DNA from: Beduini massiliensis
Lineage (GTDB): Bacteria > Bacillota_I > Bacilli_A > Erysipelotrichales > Coprobacillaceae
Length of the DNA stretch: 64,000 nucleotides
NCBI RefSeq assembly: GCF_000829905.1
Contig: NZ_CDPP01000005.1
Coordinates: 186,001-250,000, forward strand
Direction of reading: 5' to 3'
The translations under genes and the position numbers were made by a program. The notes under the pieces are model-generated. The model was given only the letters and a program-made list of their open reading frames with translations. It was not told the origin of the DNA and ran no database searches. The first letter of the stretch is position 1; every line of letters starts with the position of its first letter. Below, piece by piece: positions 16,298-25,122 of this stretch.

Positions 16298-17674
16298 ATG
16301 TCATTTACAAGTTTTACATTCTTGTTTATTGTTTTGCCTTTATTTATTCTTTGTTCATTGTTTTTATCCATTAAAAAAAGTAATGGGATATTGCTTTTTG
16401 TCAGTTTATTCTTTTACTCTTGGGGAGATCCCCATCATTTCTTCTTTTTAATTCTTTTGATGACCTATAATTTTATCTTGCTTAGCTTCATGAATAAAAA
16501 AACCGGGAAAAGAAGAAAATCCTTATTTATACAAGGAATTTTAGTTAATGTGTTCCTATTGTTTTATTTTAAATACTATGGTTTTATTTTAACGACGATT
16601 GGCGGCTTGTTTCATTTTAAAATTCAATTTGAACCGATTCCTTTGCCAATAGGGATATCATTTATTACATTTAGTGTATTATCTGTATTATTTGATTATT
16701 ATAAAGATGAAAACCGCCCAATGCATGGCTTTTTTGAATATGCTTTATACGTTTCTTTCTTCCCTAAATTATTAATGGGACCAATCGAACGATTTGAACC
16801 CTTTTTTCATCAAATATATCATCGTAAAGTGAGTTTTTCTAAGGCAAGTGAAGGCATTGAACGCTTTATTATTGGGCTTTCTAAAAAAGTTTTGCTTGCG
16901 GATAGTTTAAGTGTCCTTTACGGACTGGCTGTTGCGGATGGAACATTAAGTTTTTATACAGTTTGGATTGCTGTTTTTGCTTTTACACTGCAGATTTATT
17001 TTGATTTTAGTGGGTATAGTGACATGGCATTGGGACTAGCGAAGATTGCCGGTTTTGAACTGATGGAAAACTTTAATTATCCTTATATAGCACAAAGCAT
17101 TTCTGATTTTTGGCGTCGTTGGCATATCTCACTAAGCCAGTGGTTCAGAGACTATATTTATATTCCGCTGGGGGGCAATCGTGTTCCTTTGCCAAGACAT
17201 ATTGTGAATATTTTAGTCGTTTGGATGACGACGGGTTTATGGCATGGAGCCAGCTGGACTTATATTTTTTGGGGATTATATTATGGGGTAATGCTGCTGA
17301 TTGAGAAATACGGTATTTCTAAGTTAAGGCTGCCTCATTGGCTGAAATGGGCTTCAACTTTCTTTTTTGTGATGATCGGTTGGGTGTTCTTCTTCAGTCC
17401 CACAATTCAGCAAGCTTTTCGCTATTTAGGGGCGATGTTTGGAGCGGAGGGTTTTGTTTTGCATCATACGCTTTGGCTGCTTCAAAATTATGGGTTGATT
17501 TTACTATTGGCAACAGTCTTTATATTTCCGTTACCGGGGAAAATGTATCAGCGTCTTCATGGGGAGGCACAGGGACATTGGATATGTACCGTTATTTTAG
17601 TGAGCCTGCTATTTCTTTGTATTGCCGCTCTTTTGAATTCAACGTATCAGTCATTTTTATATGCAGCATTCTAG
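16298..17674 (+). CDS. MBOAT (AlgI/DltB-type) O-acyltransferase
   Basis: 458 aa, polytopic with about ten membrane segments. The MBOAT signature is clear: LPIGISFITF (116-125), FPKLLMGPIERFE (155-167), FDFSGYSDMALGLAKI (235-250), DFWRRWHISLSQWFRDYIYIPLGG (270-293, with H276) and TTGLWHGASW with the catalytic H316. In alginate and cell-wall systems this protein moves an acyl group from a cytosolic donor across the membrane to an extracellular acceptor enzyme. Here the acceptor is probably the SGNH or DHHW protein of the same operon. The start directly abuts the preceding stop. No dltA or dltC genes are present, so D-alanylation of teichoic acid is unlikely. Confidence 0.9.
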   Translation: MSFTSFTFLFIVLPLFILCSLFLSIKKSNGILLFVSLFFYSWGDPHHFFFLILLMTYNFILLSFMNKKTGKRRKSLFIQGILVNVFLLFYFKYYGFILTTIGGLFHFKIQFEPIPLPIGISFITFSVLSVLFDYYKDENRPMHGFFEYALYVSFFPKLLMGPIERFEPFFHQIYHRKVSFSKASEGIERFIIGLSKKVLLADSLSVLYGLAVADGTLSFYTVWIAVFAFTLQIYFDFSGYSDMALGLAKIAGFELMENFNYPYIAQSISDFWRRWHISLSQWFRDYIYIPLGGNRVPLPRHIVNILVVWMTTGLWHGASWTYIFWGLYYGVMLLIEKYGISKLRLPHWLKWASTFFFVMIGWVFFFSPTIQQAFRYLGAMFGAEGFVLHHTLWLLQNYGLILLLATVFIFPLPGKMYQRLHGEAQGHWICTVILVSLLFLCIAALLNSTYQSFLYAAF

Positions 17675-17691
17675 GATAAAGGAGAAAAAAG

Positions 17692-18807
17692 ATGAAATCT
17701 AAACAATCAATCATTATTATCATCACATTTATTTTATTTCTTTGTCCATTGGTTATTTATTTTGGCAAACAAAAAACTTTTTCGGAATCGGAGAACCGGG
17801 TACTGCAGACAAGACCGAATTTAAACAGTGAAGCTTATATGAACAAAGATTTTCAATCTGAACAAGATCGTTATCTTTCTGATCAGTTTCCTTTCCGTAA
17901 TTCGTTAGTGACATTAAAAACAAAATTGGATTACTTATCTGGCAAACGTTATTTTCATGATGTTTATATTGGGAAAAACGACCAGATGTTTGAAGATTTT
18001 AAACCTTTTGACGATGAACAGATAACTCAGCTTAAAGAGCGTCTGCAAACCTTTTTAGAGGGATATCAGGATTTGAATACGTCCATGTTGCTGGTGCCAA
18101 ATGCCATCTCTTTACAAAAGGATAATCTGCCTTCCCTTGCTAAACCGTTGGATCAGGAGGTTGTCATTCAGCGCTTTTTGGAGGGGTTAAACGTAGATTA
18201 TGCACCGAATCTCTCTGAACTTTTAAAGGAACATGATCAAGAATACTTGTATTACCATACGGATCACCACTGGACCAGTTTGAATGCCTATTATGTTTAT
18301 CAAGCATTTGCCTTGCAGAATGGCTTTACATCCCCTCAATATACGAATTATTATATCAGTGATAACTTTATCGGTACGCTCGCAAGTAAAAGTGGTTATC
18401 CCGTAAGTCAGCCAGATCAAATTCAAATATATGTTGGTGATGATCAGACACATTATACTATTTCTTATGTGGAAGAAAAAAAGAAGACAGTGAGTTTTTA
18501 TGATGAAAGCAAATTGTCAACAAAAGATCAATATGCAGCTTTTATGGGCGGAAATTTTGCTAGAGTAGATATTGCGACAGACTCCGAATCAGAACAGCGA
18601 TTATTGATTTTTAAAGATTCTTATGCGAATGCTTTTGTTCCATTTTTGGCACCTCATTATGAAAAAATTGTGATGATTGATCCGCGTTATTATTTTGGCG
18701 ATGTTCATCAATTGATTCAAGATGAGGGCATTACCGATTTGTTGTTTTTATATAATGCAAATACGTTTTTTGGAGATACTTCTTTAAATGATTATTTAGC
18801 ACCATAA
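17692..18807 (+). CDS. DHHW-family (AlgJ/AlgX-like) protein
   Basis: 371 aa. One N-terminal helix (about 7-24), then an extracellular domain. The family motif DHHW is at 191-194 (YHTDHHWTS). The C-terminal part has FKDSYANAF, which in AlgJ/AlgX-type SGNH-like enzymes carries the nucleophilic serine, so D191/H193 and that Ser may form the active site. These proteins transfer acetyl groups to extracellular polysaccharide after an MBOAT protein supplies them. It closes the cassette; a terminator overlaps its stop codon. It has its own GGAGAAAA site. Confidence 0.85.
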   Translation: MKSKQSIIIIITFILFLCPLVIYFGKQKTFSESENRVLQTRPNLNSEAYMNKDFQSEQDRYLSDQFPFRNSLVTLKTKLDYLSGKRYFHDVYIGKNDQMFEDFKPFDDEQITQLKERLQTFLEGYQDLNTSMLLVPNAISLQKDNLPSLAKPLDQEVVIQRFLEGLNVDYAPNLSELLKEHDQEYLYYHTDHHWTSLNAYYVYQAFALQNGFTSPQYTNYYISDNFIGTLASKSGYPVSQPDQIQIYVGDDQTHYTISYVEEKKKTVSFYDESKLSTKDQYAAFMGGNFARVDIATDSESEQRLLIFKDSYANAFVPFLAPHYEKIVMIDPRYYFGDVHQLIQDEGITDLLFLYNANTFFGDTSLNDYLAP

Positions 18808-18828
18808 CTTCGGGAGCCCGAAGTTTTT
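18806..18828 (+). terminator. Terminator of the O-acylation cassette
   Basis: AACTTCGGG (18806-18814) / CCCGAAGTT (18817-18825) plus T; overlaps the stop codon. Confidence 0.85.
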
Positions 18829-18891
18829 ATTATTAGAAAAGTATACGTCATAAAAAGAACATGCTACAATGAAAACAGAAAGGTTGATTTT

Positions 18892-19488
18892 ATGTCCTAT
18901 GATACATTAGAAAAACTACAAAAAGAAATCCAAACCTGTCATGATTGCAAGGAAAGATTTGGTTATTTACCTCATCCTATTGCATTTGGTAAAAAGGAAG
19001 CGAAAATCATGCAAATTTCGCAGGCGCCTTCTAAATTAGTTCATGAAACACGGCTCCCTTTCAATGATCCGAGTGGGAAACGTTTGCGTGAACAATGGTA
19101 TCAGCTCAGTGATGAGGTTTTCTATGACCCAATGTGTTTTTATATAACATCGATTGCTCATTGTTATCCCGGTAAAGCAAAAAACGGGGGAGATCAAAAA
19201 CCTCCTAAGCATTGTGCGGATAAATGGTTATTAAAGGAAATGGCCTGTGTGGAAAATGAAATTTATATCTTGATTGGACGTTATGCCGCTCATTACTTTT
19301 TTCCTAAAGAGAAGTTTACAGAAATGATTTTTAAGGATCACTGGCTTAATGGGAAACCGGCCTTTATCTTGCCGCATCCTTCTCCGCTGAATATGCGCTG
19401 GTTTAAGATGTATCCGCAGTTTGAAGCGGAGCGAATGCCAATGATTGCAAAGGTGATAAAAGAGACATTAGGGATTCCGATTGAATAA
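18892..19488 (+). CDS. Uracil-DNA glycosylase superfamily protein (family 4-like, Fe-S)
   Basis: 198 aa. Four cysteines are spaced as in iron-sulfur uracil-DNA glycosylases: C16-x2-C19 near the start and C91-x16-C108 in the middle. Motif A is QISQAPS (41-47), followed by NDPSGKRLR, and the C-terminal uracil-binding loop is LPHPSPLNMRW (160-170). These enzymes remove uracil or deaminated bases from DNA. Motif A departs from the usual GEAPG, so base preference may differ from classical family 4. It is a single gene with its own ribosome-binding site (GAAAGG) between two terminated units. Confidence 0.78.
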   Translation: MSYDTLEKLQKEIQTCHDCKERFGYLPHPIAFGKKEAKIMQISQAPSKLVHETRLPFNDPSGKRLREQWYQLSDEVFYDPMCFYITSIAHCYPGKAKNGGDQKPPKHCADKWLLKEMACVENEIYILIGRYAAHYFFPKEKFTEMIFKDHWLNGKPAFILPHPSPLNMRWFKMYPQFEAERMPMIAKVIKETLGIPIE

Positions 19489-19552
19489 TACTGTCTATTA
19501 TCGACGAACTATGCTAGAATAAAAAAGAATATGAAATAAAGGAGTGAGTCAC

Positions 19553-20671
19553 ATGAAAAAAAGAAAGGTGCGACCACAGGCATGGATTGCTTTGGTTGTT
19601 GTTGTTATTTTATTTGTTGCGGCGGCATTATTTATTATTTTGAATAAAAAGCCAGCTTTATCTATAGAATTTAAGGAAAATAAAACAACAATCGAATATG
19701 GAACTGCCGATATCAAGGCAGAATCTTTAGTTGCTTCATTTAAAGCAGATGAAGTCATCTATCCGGTGATTGATACTTCGAAAGTGGGACCTCAAAAGAT
19801 TGAATTTGTTTTAAAATCTAAAGATAAAGAGAAAAAAGTTGAGTACACAGTAGAAATTAAAGATACACAAAATCCACAGATTACTTTGCGTCAAGAAGTT
19901 GTTGAGATAACGGTTGGGCAAAGTTATGATCTTGCAGCAAATGTTGAATCTGCCAGTGATGTGGTTGATGGAGCACTGCCATATAAAGCGGATCCGAGCA
20001 AAGATGAAGTGAACTATTATACCGCAAGCAGCAATGCTGATCTTGCGAATGCAGGGGAATATACAATAAATGTTGAAGCGGTCGATCAAAACGGGAATCG
20101 TACAACTGCCACTTATACATTGAAAGTAGTGGCAAAGGATCAGCTTACAAGTGGGAATAATGACGAAATCCAGCCAACTTATATAAATGGTATTTTGATC
20201 GTAAATAAGAAATATGGTATTCCTGCAGATTTTGGCGGATGGAATGAAGAAGCGTCAACCGCTTTAGAAACTTTGCAGGCAGGAGCAAATGCGGCAGGTT
20301 ATGATATTCCTTTGATTAGTGGATGGCGCAGTTATGATTATCAGGTCGGATTATACAATGATTATGTTGCCACAGATGGACAAGCTGCAGCCGATCGTTA
20401 TTCGGCACGACCAGGATTTTCAGAACATCAAACCGGATTATGCTTTGATATTGGGGCAGTAGATGACAATTATGGAACAACACCGGAAGGAAAATGGCTG
20501 GCGGCACATGCTCATGAATATGGGTTTATCATTCGTTATCCGGAAGGGAAAGAAGCCATTACCGGATATATGTACGAACCATGGCATGTTCGTTATGTCG
20601 GGATTGATGCCGCTACAGAAATTTACAATCGTCAAACCACTCTTGAGGAATATTTGGGAGTCAGTGGTTAG
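19553..20671 (+). CDS. VanY-like D,D-carboxypeptidase (M15B) with Ig-like domains
   Basis: 372 aa from ATG 19553 (AAGGAG 19539-19544; a GTG at 19544 overlaps that site). Membrane anchor about 10-30, then two beta-sandwich modules (about 36-104 and 107-195, the second resembling DUF5011-type bacterial Ig domains), then the peptidase (about 208-360). Zinc and catalytic residues are visible: R259 in ISGWRSY, S290-x-H292...D299 in the SEHQTGLCFD block, and E342-x2-H345 in EPWHVRYVG. It should trim terminal D-Ala from peptidoglycan stem peptides outside the membrane. No van regulatory or ligase genes are nearby, so it is a housekeeping-type carboxypeptidase. Confidence 0.88.
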   Translation: MKKRKVRPQAWIALVVVVILFVAAALFIILNKKPALSIEFKENKTTIEYGTADIKAESLVASFKADEVIYPVIDTSKVGPQKIEFVLKSKDKEKKVEYTVEIKDTQNPQITLRQEVVEITVGQSYDLAANVESASDVVDGALPYKADPSKDEVNYYTASSNADLANAGEYTINVEAVDQNGNRTTATYTLKVVAKDQLTSGNNDEIQPTYINGILIVNKKYGIPADFGGWNEEASTALETLQAGANAAGYDIPLISGWRSYDYQVGLYNDYVATDGQAAADRYSARPGFSEHQTGLCFDIGAVDDNYGTTPEGKWLAAHAHEYGFIIRYPEGKEAITGYMYEPWHVRYVGIDAATEIYNRQTTLEEYLGVSG

Positions 20672-20676
20672 AACAG

Positions 20677-20710
20677 AGATATCGGATCATTAGGTTCGAT
20701 ATCTTTCATT
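20677..20710 (+). terminator. Terminator-like hairpin after the carboxypeptidase
   Basis: AGATATCG (20677-20684) / CGATATCT (20697-20704), with an interrupted T run (TTTCATTTT). Confidence 0.65.
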
Positions 20711-20731
20711 TTACTAGTTCAGGAGGATATC

Positions 20732-21487
20732 ATGTCAGAAAAAAGAATGGGGTTAAGCAACAGTTCGATTAAGATCATCGCATGCGTGTTCATGCTGATG
20801 GATCATATTGGGGGAGTTTTAATAGAAAGAAAACTATATCTGCCAATGCAGCTAGGAATAGGAGAAATAAAGGAAAGCTGGCTGATATTGGATTTCGTTT
20901 TGCGAAGCATCGGTCGTATTGCTTTTCCGCTGTTTTGTTTTTTATTGGTAGAAGGCTTTTACCATACCCACAGCAAACTCAAATACATGCGCAACTTAGG
21001 AATCTTAGCTGTTCTGTCGGAGATTCCCTTTGATTATGCTTTCTTTGGTGAATGGAATATGCACTATCAAAATGTATTTTTTACATTATTGATTGGCGTT
21101 ATAGCGATGTATGGCTTTGATAGGATAAAAGAGAGGGTAAAAAGTCCTCTGATTTTCTGTATGAGCTATCTGTTCATTACCTTTTTAGCCTGTGGCAGTG
21201 TTGTAGTAATCGGTGGAGATTATAGTGCTTATGGAATCTTATGTATTATCGTGATTTACTTTTTTCGTGAAAAGCCGGTCTTATCTGTAGGACTTGCCTG
21301 TATTATTCTCTGTCTGCTTTCCATCACAGAACTGCCGGCTTTTTTGGCGATGATTCCGGTCGCTTTCTATAATCATCAAAGAGGATTATCTTTGAAATAT
21401 GCGTTTTATCTGTTTTATCCGCTTCATATTATGCTTTTGTATGGATTATCTTTATTGATTTTTCAACAGAATATAAGGATGGGCTGA
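20732..21487 (+). CDS. TraX-family membrane protein
   Basis: 251 aa, about eight membrane helices. The N-terminus SSIKIIACVFMLMDHIGGVL is the TraX signature, followed by IGRIAFPLFCFLLVEGFYHTHS. F-plasmid TraX acetylates pilin; chromosomal Firmicute members are membrane acyltransferase-like proteins of unknown substrate. AGGAGG precedes the ATG. Only 4 bases separate it from the MerR gene that follows. It comes soon after the surface acylation cassette, but a shared function is not shown. Confidence 0.8.
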   Translation: MSEKRMGLSNSSIKIIACVFMLMDHIGGVLIERKLYLPMQLGIGEIKESWLILDFVLRSIGRIAFPLFCFLLVEGFYHTHSKLKYMRNLGILAVLSEIPFDYAFFGEWNMHYQNVFFTLLIGVIAMYGFDRIKERVKSPLIFCMSYLFITFLACGSVVVIGGDYSAYGILCIIVIYFFREKPVLSVGLACIILCLLSITELPAFLAMIPVAFYNHQRGLSLKYAFYLFYPLHIMLLYGLSLLIFQQNIRMG

Positions 21488-21491
21488 TTTT

Positions 21492-22310
21492 ATGGCAAAA
21501 GAATATTATACGATCGGAGAAATATCTAAAATATGTGGAATTCCCATCCGGACATTACATTACTATGATGAAATCGGTCTTTTAAAACCTGAGAAAAAAG
21601 ATATTGAGACGAACTATCGTTATTACACCTCTCAACAGTTATTGCTAATCAATATCATTAGTCAATTTAAGAGCGAGGGGTATTCTCTTAATGAAATAAA
21701 AGAAAAACTAAAGTCTGATTCGATTCGTTTTAGTGAAAAAAACATCGTTAAAAAAAGAGAAGAAGTTCATCAAACTATTCAACGATTGATCCAAATAGAA
21801 GAACGTTTAAGCAAGGAATTGGATATCATCCAATACATCAATGCACCAATGAATATTCACTTAAAGTTTCTTGAAAAGAAAACAGTTTTATTCATTCGTA
21901 AAAAAGATGGGGGTACCCCTCAAGATTTCATGCGTCGTTTTGCCGAATTGAATCATCTTTTAAAAAAGAAAAACTTATTGCCGTCAGGGCCCATTAAAGC
22001 GATTTATTACGATGATTATCGGCAATTTGACCCGACGAATGCAGACATTGAGGTGGCAGTAGAGGTAGTGCTAGAAGATCCGCAAGAGGCACAGGTTCGG
22101 GAATTTGGTGGAGAATGGGTATTATCAGCTCTGCATCATGGAGCTTACGAAGAAGAACCAAAAACCTATGGACTAATGCTGGATTGGATGAATACGCACG
22201 GATATGAGATGAATGGGGCAGCCATCGAAAATTATTTGATTGATCATTCTTTAACCTCTAATATGGATGAATTTGTAACGGAATTGATGATTCCTGTAAA
22301 AAAGAGTTGA
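21492..22310 (+). CDS. MerR-family regulator with GyrI-like effector domain
   Basis: 272 aa. The N-terminal winged helix-turn-helix (about 4-72) begins YYTIGEISKICGIPIRTLHYYDEIGLL, a textbook MerR start. A coiled-coil linker (about 75-115) is followed by a C-terminal domain (about 120-272) resembling GyrI/BmrR-type ligand-binding folds. There is no cysteine pattern for metal sensing, so a small organic effector is more likely. Regulators of this build commonly activate multidrug transporters, but the gene is placed after TraX with a 4-base gap. The ribosome-binding site is weak (AAGGATGGG), suggesting coupling to TraX translation. The target promoter was not identified. Confidence 0.85.
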   Translation: MAKEYYTIGEISKICGIPIRTLHYYDEIGLLKPEKKDIETNYRYYTSQQLLLINIISQFKSEGYSLNEIKEKLKSDSIRFSEKNIVKKREEVHQTIQRLIQIEERLSKELDIIQYINAPMNIHLKFLEKKTVLFIRKKDGGTPQDFMRRFAELNHLLKKKNLLPSGPIKAIYYDDYRQFDPTNADIEVAVEVVLEDPQEAQVREFGGEWVLSALHHGAYEEEPKTYGLMLDWMNTHGYEMNGAAIENYLIDHSLTSNMDEFVTELMIPVKKS

Positions 22311-22333
22311 CCTTACAGCTGCTGTAGGGTTTA
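22311..22333 (+). terminator. Candidate terminator after the MerR gene
   Basis: CCTTACAG (22311-22318) / CTGTAGGG (22322-22329), stem with one G-U pair, weak T stretch; begins directly after the stop codon. Confidence 0.5.
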
Positions 22334-22363
22334 AACTTTAAATAAAGAAAGTAGGGAAGAACG

Positions 22364-22822
22364 ATGAAAATGAAAACATGTATGTTAGTGGTAAAAAATA
22401 TGGAAAAAGCAAAAGCATTTTATACGAAAGTGATTGGACTTCGAGTATTGGCGGATTTAGATGGGCATGTTGTCTTAAGTGGAGGATTGGCATTGCAGAC
22501 TGAAGAGAGCTGGAAAGGATTTGTTCAACAAGAAGTGACCTATCAAGGCAATGATACTGAAATTTATTTTGAAGAGGATCAGTTTGATAAGTATTTAGAA
22601 AAACTTCATGGAATGAAGGAGATTCACTATGTCCATCCCGTAATGGAATGTGAATGGGGACAGCGTGTTATTCGTTTTTTTGATCCGGATGGGCACATCA
22701 TTGAAGTCGGTGAAAACATGAAGGTTGTATGTCAGCGATTTGTTGCAATGGGGCTAAGTGATGAAGAAGTGGCAGAAAGAATGTGTATTCCAGTGCGAGC
22801 AGTAAAAAACTATAAACGTTAA
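22364..22822 (+). CDS. VOC (glyoxalase/bleomycin-resistance) protein with HTH-like tail
   Basis: 152 aa. Residues 1-120 form a VOC fold: 'MLVVKNMEKAKAFYTKVIGLRVL' at the start and 'RVIRFFDPDGHIIEVGE' at the end of the second module, with H and E positions suited to metal binding. The last 34 residues (about 119-152) read like a short helix-turn-helix (GLSDEEVAERMCIPVRAVKNY), similar to the end of a sigma or LuxR DNA-binding domain. The VOC half may bind or modify a small toxic compound. What the tail does is unknown; at this length it could be a dimer-forming extension. Terminator directly after. Confidence 0.78.
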   Translation: MKMKTCMLVVKNMEKAKAFYTKVIGLRVLADLDGHVVLSGGLALQTEESWKGFVQQEVTYQGNDTEIYFEEDQFDKYLEKLHGMKEIHYVHPVMECEWGQRVIRFFDPDGHIIEVGENMKVVCQRFVAMGLSDEEVAERMCIPVRAVKNYKR

Positions 22823-22832
22823 AAAGTAAGAG

Positions 22833-22862
22833 ACGGTCAACAAATGAGAATTGACCGTTTTT
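22833..22862 (+). terminator. Rho-independent terminator after the VOC gene
   Basis: ACGGTCAA (22833-22840) / TTGACCGT (22851-22858) plus T run. Confidence 0.9.
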
Positions 22863-22923
22863 GTGTCTAAAGATGGAAAAGTAAGAGAGATTCATGCTAG
22901 AATAGAAAAAGAGGTGAATGACG

Positions 22924-24231
22924 ATGGATAGATTATTAGATGATGAACCCTTAGCGGCACGATTACGACCAGATACTTTAGAAGAATATGTAGGACAAAA
23001 ACACCTTTTAGATAAGGATGGGATTCTTTATCGTTTGATCGAGAATGACAAAGTGCCTTCCATGATTTTTTGGGGACCGCCGGGAGTAGGGAAAACCACA
23101 TTGGCAAGAATCATTGCGCATAAAACAAAAGCACGTTTTATAGATTTTAGTGCAGTGACAAGTGGGATCAAAGAAATTAAGCAAGTTATGGCAGAAGCGG
23201 ATAAAGAACGTATGTATGGAAGGAAAACCATTGTATTCGTTGATGAAATTCATCGTTTTAATAAAGCTCAGCAGGATGCTTTTCTACCTTTTGTTGAAAA
23301 AGGAAGCATCATATTGATTGGAGCAACGACAGAAAATCCGTCATTTGAAGTAAATTCAGCGCTTTTATCTCGTTGCAAGGTCTTTGTTTTAAAATCACTG
23401 ACGACACAAGATTTAGTTGATTTATTGAAACAGGCTTTGAAAAGTCCGAAAGGATATGGGAATATAACGATTGATGTGTCTGATGCCATTTTAAATATGA
23501 TTGCCGGATTTGCTAATGGAGATGCACGGATTTCCTTAAATACATTGGAGATGTTGGTTTTAAATGCCGAAAAAGAAGGCGATCGTTGGATTATCCATGA
23601 AAAAAGTGTGGAACAATGTATCAGTCAAAAATCACTTCTCTATGATAAAAACGGGGAAGAACATTATAATATTATCTCTGCTTTGCATAAATCGATGCGC
23701 AACAGTGATGTCAATGCTGCGATTTATTGGTTAAGCCGCATGTTGGAAGCCGGTGAAGATCCGCTTTATGTAGCCAGACGTTTAATCCGTTTTGCCAGTG
23801 AAGATATAGGTATGGCGGACAGTCGAGCTTTAGAGATTGCAGTTGCCTGTTATCAAGCTTGTCATTTCAATGGGATGCCGGAATGCAATGTGAATTTGAC
23901 GCATGCTGTTACTTATCTGTCTTTAGCACCTAAATCCAATGCGTTATATAAAGCCTATGAAATGGCAAGAAAGGATGCCCTGACAACACTGGCAGAACCG
24001 GTGCCTTTAGTGATTCGTAATGCGCCAACAAAACTGATGGAAGATCTTGACTATGGAAAAGGGTATCAGTATGCTCATGATACTAAAGAAAAAATTACCA
24101 ATATGGACTGTCTGCCAGAAAAACTGTTGGATCGTCGTTATTATCAGCCTACAATGCAAGGAACGGAAAGTAAAGTGACGGAACGTTTAAAGCAGATTGA
24201 AGCATGGCGAAAAGCCCATCGTCAAAAGTAA
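22924..24231 (+). CDS. rarA: Replication-associated recombination protein A (AAA+ ATPase)
   Basis: 435 aa. ATG 22924 is chosen because GAGGTG (22911-22916) is 7 bases away; the ATG at 22918 would be too close. Walker A GPPGVGKTT at 51-59, Walker B VDEIHRFNKAQQDAFLPF from 106, sensor ATTENPSFEVN and the arginine-finger region LLSRC all match RarA/MgsA. The C-terminal half is the MgsA tetramerisation region (RMLEAGEDPLYVARRLIRFASEDIG). It acts at stalled replication forks with single-stranded DNA-binding protein. Single gene with its own terminator. Confidence 0.95.
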   Translation: MDRLLDDEPLAARLRPDTLEEYVGQKHLLDKDGILYRLIENDKVPSMIFWGPPGVGKTTLARIIAHKTKARFIDFSAVTSGIKEIKQVMAEADKERMYGRKTIVFVDEIHRFNKAQQDAFLPFVEKGSIILIGATTENPSFEVNSALLSRCKVFVLKSLTTQDLVDLLKQALKSPKGYGNITIDVSDAILNMIAGFANGDARISLNTLEMLVLNAEKEGDRWIIHEKSVEQCISQKSLLYDKNGEEHYNIISALHKSMRNSDVNAAIYWLSRMLEAGEDPLYVARRLIRFASEDIGMADSRALEIAVACYQACHFNGMPECNVNLTHAVTYLSLAPKSNALYKAYEMARKDALTTLAEPVPLVIRNAPTKLMEDLDYGKGYQYAHDTKEKITNMDCLPEKLLDRRYYQPTMQGTESKVTERLKQIEAWRKAHRQK

Positions 24232-24259
24232 GATTCTAAGCACTTCTTAGAATCTTTTT
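24231..24259 (+). terminator. Rho-independent terminator after rarA
   Basis: AGATTCTAAG (24231-24240) / CTTAGAATCT (24246-24255) plus T run, starting at the last base of the stop codon. Confidence 0.92.
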
Positions 24260-24285
24260 GCTTTATCAGCATATCTTGGTAGTGG

Positions 24286-24314
24286 TTGTATTAACATCAC
24301 AATGATGTTATAAT
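24286..24314 (+). promoter_or_regulatory. Candidate sigma-A promoter of the CmpB-like gene
   Basis: TTGTAT (24286-24291), 17-base spacer, TATAAT (24309-24314), 50 bases before the start codon. Confidence 0.65.
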
Positions 24315-24364
24315 CAAGGCAATATAAAATGTCGACATTTGACAAATGAATAGGGGAAACGTTT

Positions 24365-25060
24365 ATGGAAAAAAGTATGAGAGGCTCAAAGGATAAAACT
24401 GAAAAGGTGTTTGCACAAGGCTTTTGCTATGATAAACTTTTCTTTGTTTTTTTAATTGGCGGCATTGCAGGAACCTATTATGAAGAAATTCTTCATTTTA
24501 TAAAAGTATGGATTAAATATGGCAGAGTCGAATGGGTAATGCGTCAAGGCGTTATTTATGGGCCTTTTAATCCGGTATATGCCATCGGTCTATTATTAAT
24601 GGTGATATGTTTGAGCCGTAAACCTAAAAAATGGTATATCACTTTATTTCATGGAGCGTTAATTGGCGGAGGGTTTGAATACTTGCTAAGTTTCCTTCAA
24701 GAAAAAGTCGTGGGCAGTACATCATGGGACTACTCACATCATTTTTTAAATATCAATGGACGCACAACTTTACCGTTCATGCTGTTTTGGGGACTGCTTT
24801 CTTTAGTCTTTGTTTATTATGTTTATCCGCCTCTATCAAGGTGGATCGAAAAAATTCCCTATTCACTGGGGAAATCGCTGACCATGATCTTATCCATCTT
24901 TCTAGCGTTTGATATGGCAATCTCTTTGGCTGCGGTAGTTCGACAAAATTTAAGACGAAGTAATATTCCGCCATATTCAATAATAGGGCGTTACTGTGAC
25001 AGCGTTTATCCTGATGAATTTTTAGAACAAGTGTTTCCGAATATGGTATATAAAGACTGA
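24365..25060 (+). CDS. CmpB-type putative ABC-transporter permease (PF06541-like)
   Basis: 231 aa with about six hydrophobic segments. The family pattern is visible: 'GGIAGTYYEEIL' in the first helix, 'GVIYGPFNPVYAIG' and 'WDYSHHFLNINGRTTLPFMLFWG', matching the conserved W-DYS-...-N-G-R motif of the putative ABC-transporter type IV family. No ATPase gene is adjacent, so the transport label rests only on the family name; the actual role is unknown. AGGGGA precedes the ATG and a good promoter lies upstream. Confidence 0.7.
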   Translation: MEKSMRGSKDKTEKVFAQGFCYDKLFFVFLIGGIAGTYYEEILHFIKVWIKYGRVEWVMRQGVIYGPFNPVYAIGLLLMVICLSRKPKKWYITLFHGALIGGGFEYLLSFLQEKVVGSTSWDYSHHFLNINGRTTLPFMLFWGLLSLVFVYYVYPPLSRWIEKIPYSLGKSLTMILSIFLAFDMAISLAAVVRQNLRRSNIPPYSIIGRYCDSVYPDEFLEQVFPNMVYKD

Positions 25061-25079
25061 CAAGCGAAAGCTTGTTTTT
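25060..25079 (+). terminator. Terminator of the CmpB-like gene
   Basis: ACAAGC (25060-25065) / GCTTGT (25070-25075) with a GAAA loop and T run, overlapping the stop codon. Confidence 0.9.
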
Positions 25080-25095
25080 ATTTTGGATAATAAAA

Positions 25096-25122
25096 AGATG
25101 ATCTGAACTGCTTCGATCATCT
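25096..25122 (-). terminator. Minus-strand terminator of the aldehyde dehydrogenase gene
   Basis: AGATGATC (25096-25103) / GATCATCT (25115-25122); on the minus strand it is followed by TTTTTA. It overlaps the dehydrogenase stop codon. Confidence 0.85.

Noticed and set aside
19553-20671. VanY-like protein as part of a vancomycin-resistance cluster
   Set aside because: No vanR, vanS, vanH, vanA/B or vanX genes nearby; VanY-like carboxypeptidases are common housekeeping enzymes.
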